Origin: Methylotenera versatilis 301
GTDB lineage: Bacteria > Pseudomonadota > Gammaproteobacteria > Burkholderiales > Methylophilaceae
NCBI RefSeq assembly: GCF_000093025.1
Contig: NC_014207.1
Coordinates: 186,001 to 250,000 of the forward strand
Direction: 5' to 3'
DNA length: 64,000 bases
Below the pieces are notes generated by a model. That model made no database searches, was not told the DNA's origin, and saw only the letters and a program-made list of their open reading frames with translations. Below, in pieces: positions 62,747 through 64,000 of the stretch (the first letter of the stretch is position 1; every line of letters begins with the position of its first letter). A program made the position numbers and the translations under genes.

Positions 62747-64000
62747 TTGTATATATCTCAACAAATCGCTGCGAATGCTGTGAATCAGGTGTTGTCTGGT
62801 CATAATCTTACTTTGGCTTTGCCTGCGGCTTTGGCGGTGTTTCCTAGCGCTACGCCACAACAGCGTGGGGCGGCGCAGGATTTGAGTTACGGGACTTTGC
62901 GGTTTTATGGTGAGATTGATGCTTATCTGGTGCAATTGCTAGAAAAGCCGCTCACGGATGACCGTATCAATGCTTTGTTATTAGTCGCGATTTATCAGTT
63001 ATTGCATGATAAAGCTGACTCGTTCACGGTGGTGAACCAAGCGGTGCATGCGGTGAGTCAGTTAAAACGCCCTGCGCCTAAAAGCTGGGCTAAGGGTTTG
63101 GTGAATGCGATTTTGCGTAATTTCTTACGTCAAAAAGCTCAGCTCGCTGCGAAGCTTAAATCTAGCGATGTGGCGGTTTATTCTTATCCACAGTGGTGGG
63201 TTAGCAAGCTTAAAGTGCAGTATCCAAATCATTGGCAGGGCATGCTAGAAACGGGTAATCAACATCCGCCTATGACTTTGCGGGTGAATACGCAAAAAAT
63301 CAGTATGCAGGATTACTTACAGCTACTAACTCGCCAAGATATTGAAGCCAAACATATCGGCGCACAGGCTTTGATTTTAGCGAATCCTGTGCCGGTAGAA
63401 AAAATCCCGGGTTTTAGCGATGGTATTGTTTCTGTGCAAGATTTAGGTGCACAACTGGCGGCCTATCTGCTCGAAGCCAAAGTTGGCATGAACGTGCTGG
63501 ATGCTTGTTGCGCGCCAGGCGGAAAAACGGGGCATATTTTGGAGCTGGCAGATGTAGCTTTAACAGCTTTAGATTCTGATGAAGTGCGTTTGCAGCGTGT
63601 ACAAAGTAATTTGAGCCGCATGAAGTTAAAAGCGAACCTTTTGGTTGGCGATGCATCAATGACTGATTGGTGGAGTGATGCGAAAACTGCGCCGCAGCTT
63701 TTCGACAGAATATTAGCGGATGTGCCATGCAGCGCATCTGGCATTGTGCGACGCCATGTGGATATCAAGTGGTTGAGACGTGAAGCTGATATTGCTTCAT
63801 TTACTCGTCAGCAGGCTAAAATTCTGGCTAACTTATGGCAGATGTTGGCAAAGGGTGGTAAATTACTTTATGTAACGTGCTCTGTTTTTAATGAAGAAAA
63901 TCAAGGACAAGTGGATAATTTCTTACAAAATAATGCGGATGCAACTCAATTGCCATTTGCGTTGCCAGATAATTATGCCGCAGCAGAAATCACTCAAATC
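62747..64000 (+). CDS. rsmB: 16S rRNA m5C967 methyltransferase RsmB (3' cut by window end)
   Basis: About 418 residues are visible. An N-terminal NusB-like domain (AANAVNQVLSGH, ALLLVAIYQLLH, FTVVNQAVHAVSQLK, GLVNAILRNFLR) is followed by a Rossmann methyltransferase domain with DACCAPGGKT, ADVPCSASGIVRRHVDIKW and VTCSVFNEENQGQVDNF, including both catalytic cysteines. It methylates C967 of 16S rRNA. A TGA 12 bases upstream in frame leaves TTG 62747 as the most likely start. The frame is open at base 64000, so the end is outside. Confidence 0.95.
   Translation, partial: MYISQQIAANAVNQVLSGHNLTLALPAALAVFPSATPQQRGAAQDLSYGTLRFYGEIDAYLVQLLEKPLTDDRINALLLVAIYQLLHDKADSFTVVNQAVHAVSQLKRPAPKSWAKGLVNAILRNFLRQKAQLAAKLKSSDVAVYSYPQWWVSKLKVQYPNHWQGMLETGNQHPPMTLRVNTQKISMQDYLQLLTRQDIEAKHIGAQALILANPVPVEKIPGFSDGIVSVQDLGAQLAAYLLEAKVGMNVLDACCAPGGKTGHILELADVALTALDSDEVRLQRVQSNLSRMKLKANLLVGDASMTDWWSDAKTAPQLFDRILADVPCSASGIVRRHVDIKWLRREADIASFTRQQAKILANLWQMLAKGGKLLYVTCSVFNEENQGQVDNFLQNNADATQLPFALPDNYAAAEITQI

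Noticed and set aside
62711-62935. 74-codon minus-strand frame over the rsmB start
   Set aside because: Antisense to the well-supported NusB-like domain of rsmB.
1-64000. CRISPR arrays, insertion sequences, integrated phage
   Set aside because: No regularly spaced direct repeats, transposase, integrase other than XerC, or phage structural genes were seen.

Overview
The window is a compact, moderately AT-rich bacterial chromosome segment of about 75 genes with short intergenic gaps, rho-independent terminators between convergent genes, and no phage, insertion sequence or CRISPR array. A SAH riboswitch before ahcY, the dapF-DUF484-xerC and def-fmt-(htpX)-rsmB orders, a BtuM-type B12 transporter and a 6S RNA after zapA point to a Betaproteobacterium. 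Methylophilaceae (Methylotenera-like) is my best guess. The family-level placement is inference, because no rRNA gene is present.

Layout. 1-2133: end of a pseudopilin-like operon with an odd cysteine-rich protein. 2139-7053: MoeB/ThiF E1-like enzyme, SPFH/NfeD pair, a photolyase-like flavoprotein with apparently permuted domains, LemA and a GIDE/EF-hand membrane protein. 7158-12864: valS, a rhodanese/TusA pair, a diguanylate cyclase and tRNA-Phe. 13063-28438: a large cobalamin block, described below. 28577-35623: zapB-like and zapA genes, 6S RNA, DUF2237, EVE, a beta-propeller protein, ilvA, rpiA, a lipoprotein, yggX and dgkA. 35685-45695: an accessory-looking stretch with a GGDEF-EAL protein, tag, an ArsR/old-yellow-enzyme pair with a clear operator, SDR, two LysR regulators, DUF2798, and a BNR-repeat protein beside a MoaD-like protein. 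45696-47480: gene-poor, with a small Ala/Lys-rich secreted protein and a decayed gene. 47686-64000: housekeeping genes sodB, xerC, DUF484, dapF, metK, HD-GYP, ahcY, yvlD-like, metF, smg, dprA, LysM, def, fmt, htpX, thioesterase and rsmB (cut by the window end).

How the genes work together. The cobalamin block encodes every late step: a,c-diamide synthase, adenosyltransferase, cobyric acid synthase, CbiB, CobD, CobU, CobS, CobT, CobC and BluB. It also encodes uptake (BtuB, BtuM and a BtuF-like protein), with a cobalamin riboswitch in front of btuB-btuM. No early corrin-ring gene is in the window. A kinase-HDOD-GAF regulator sits inside the block. The region 51069-56426 collects the S-adenosylmethionine cycle and its methyl supply (metK, ahcY, metF), with ahcY under a SAH riboswitch. 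Cyclic-di-GMP turnover is represented by three separate proteins.

The observations most worth checking are the permuted photolyase-like protein, the BtuM protein with its single loop cysteine, the BNR/MoaD-like pair, the 15-bp perfect operator overlapping the ArsR/OYE promoters, the Shine-Dalgarno-sequestering helix below the cobalamin riboswitch, and the decayed gene with a (CT)6 tract.
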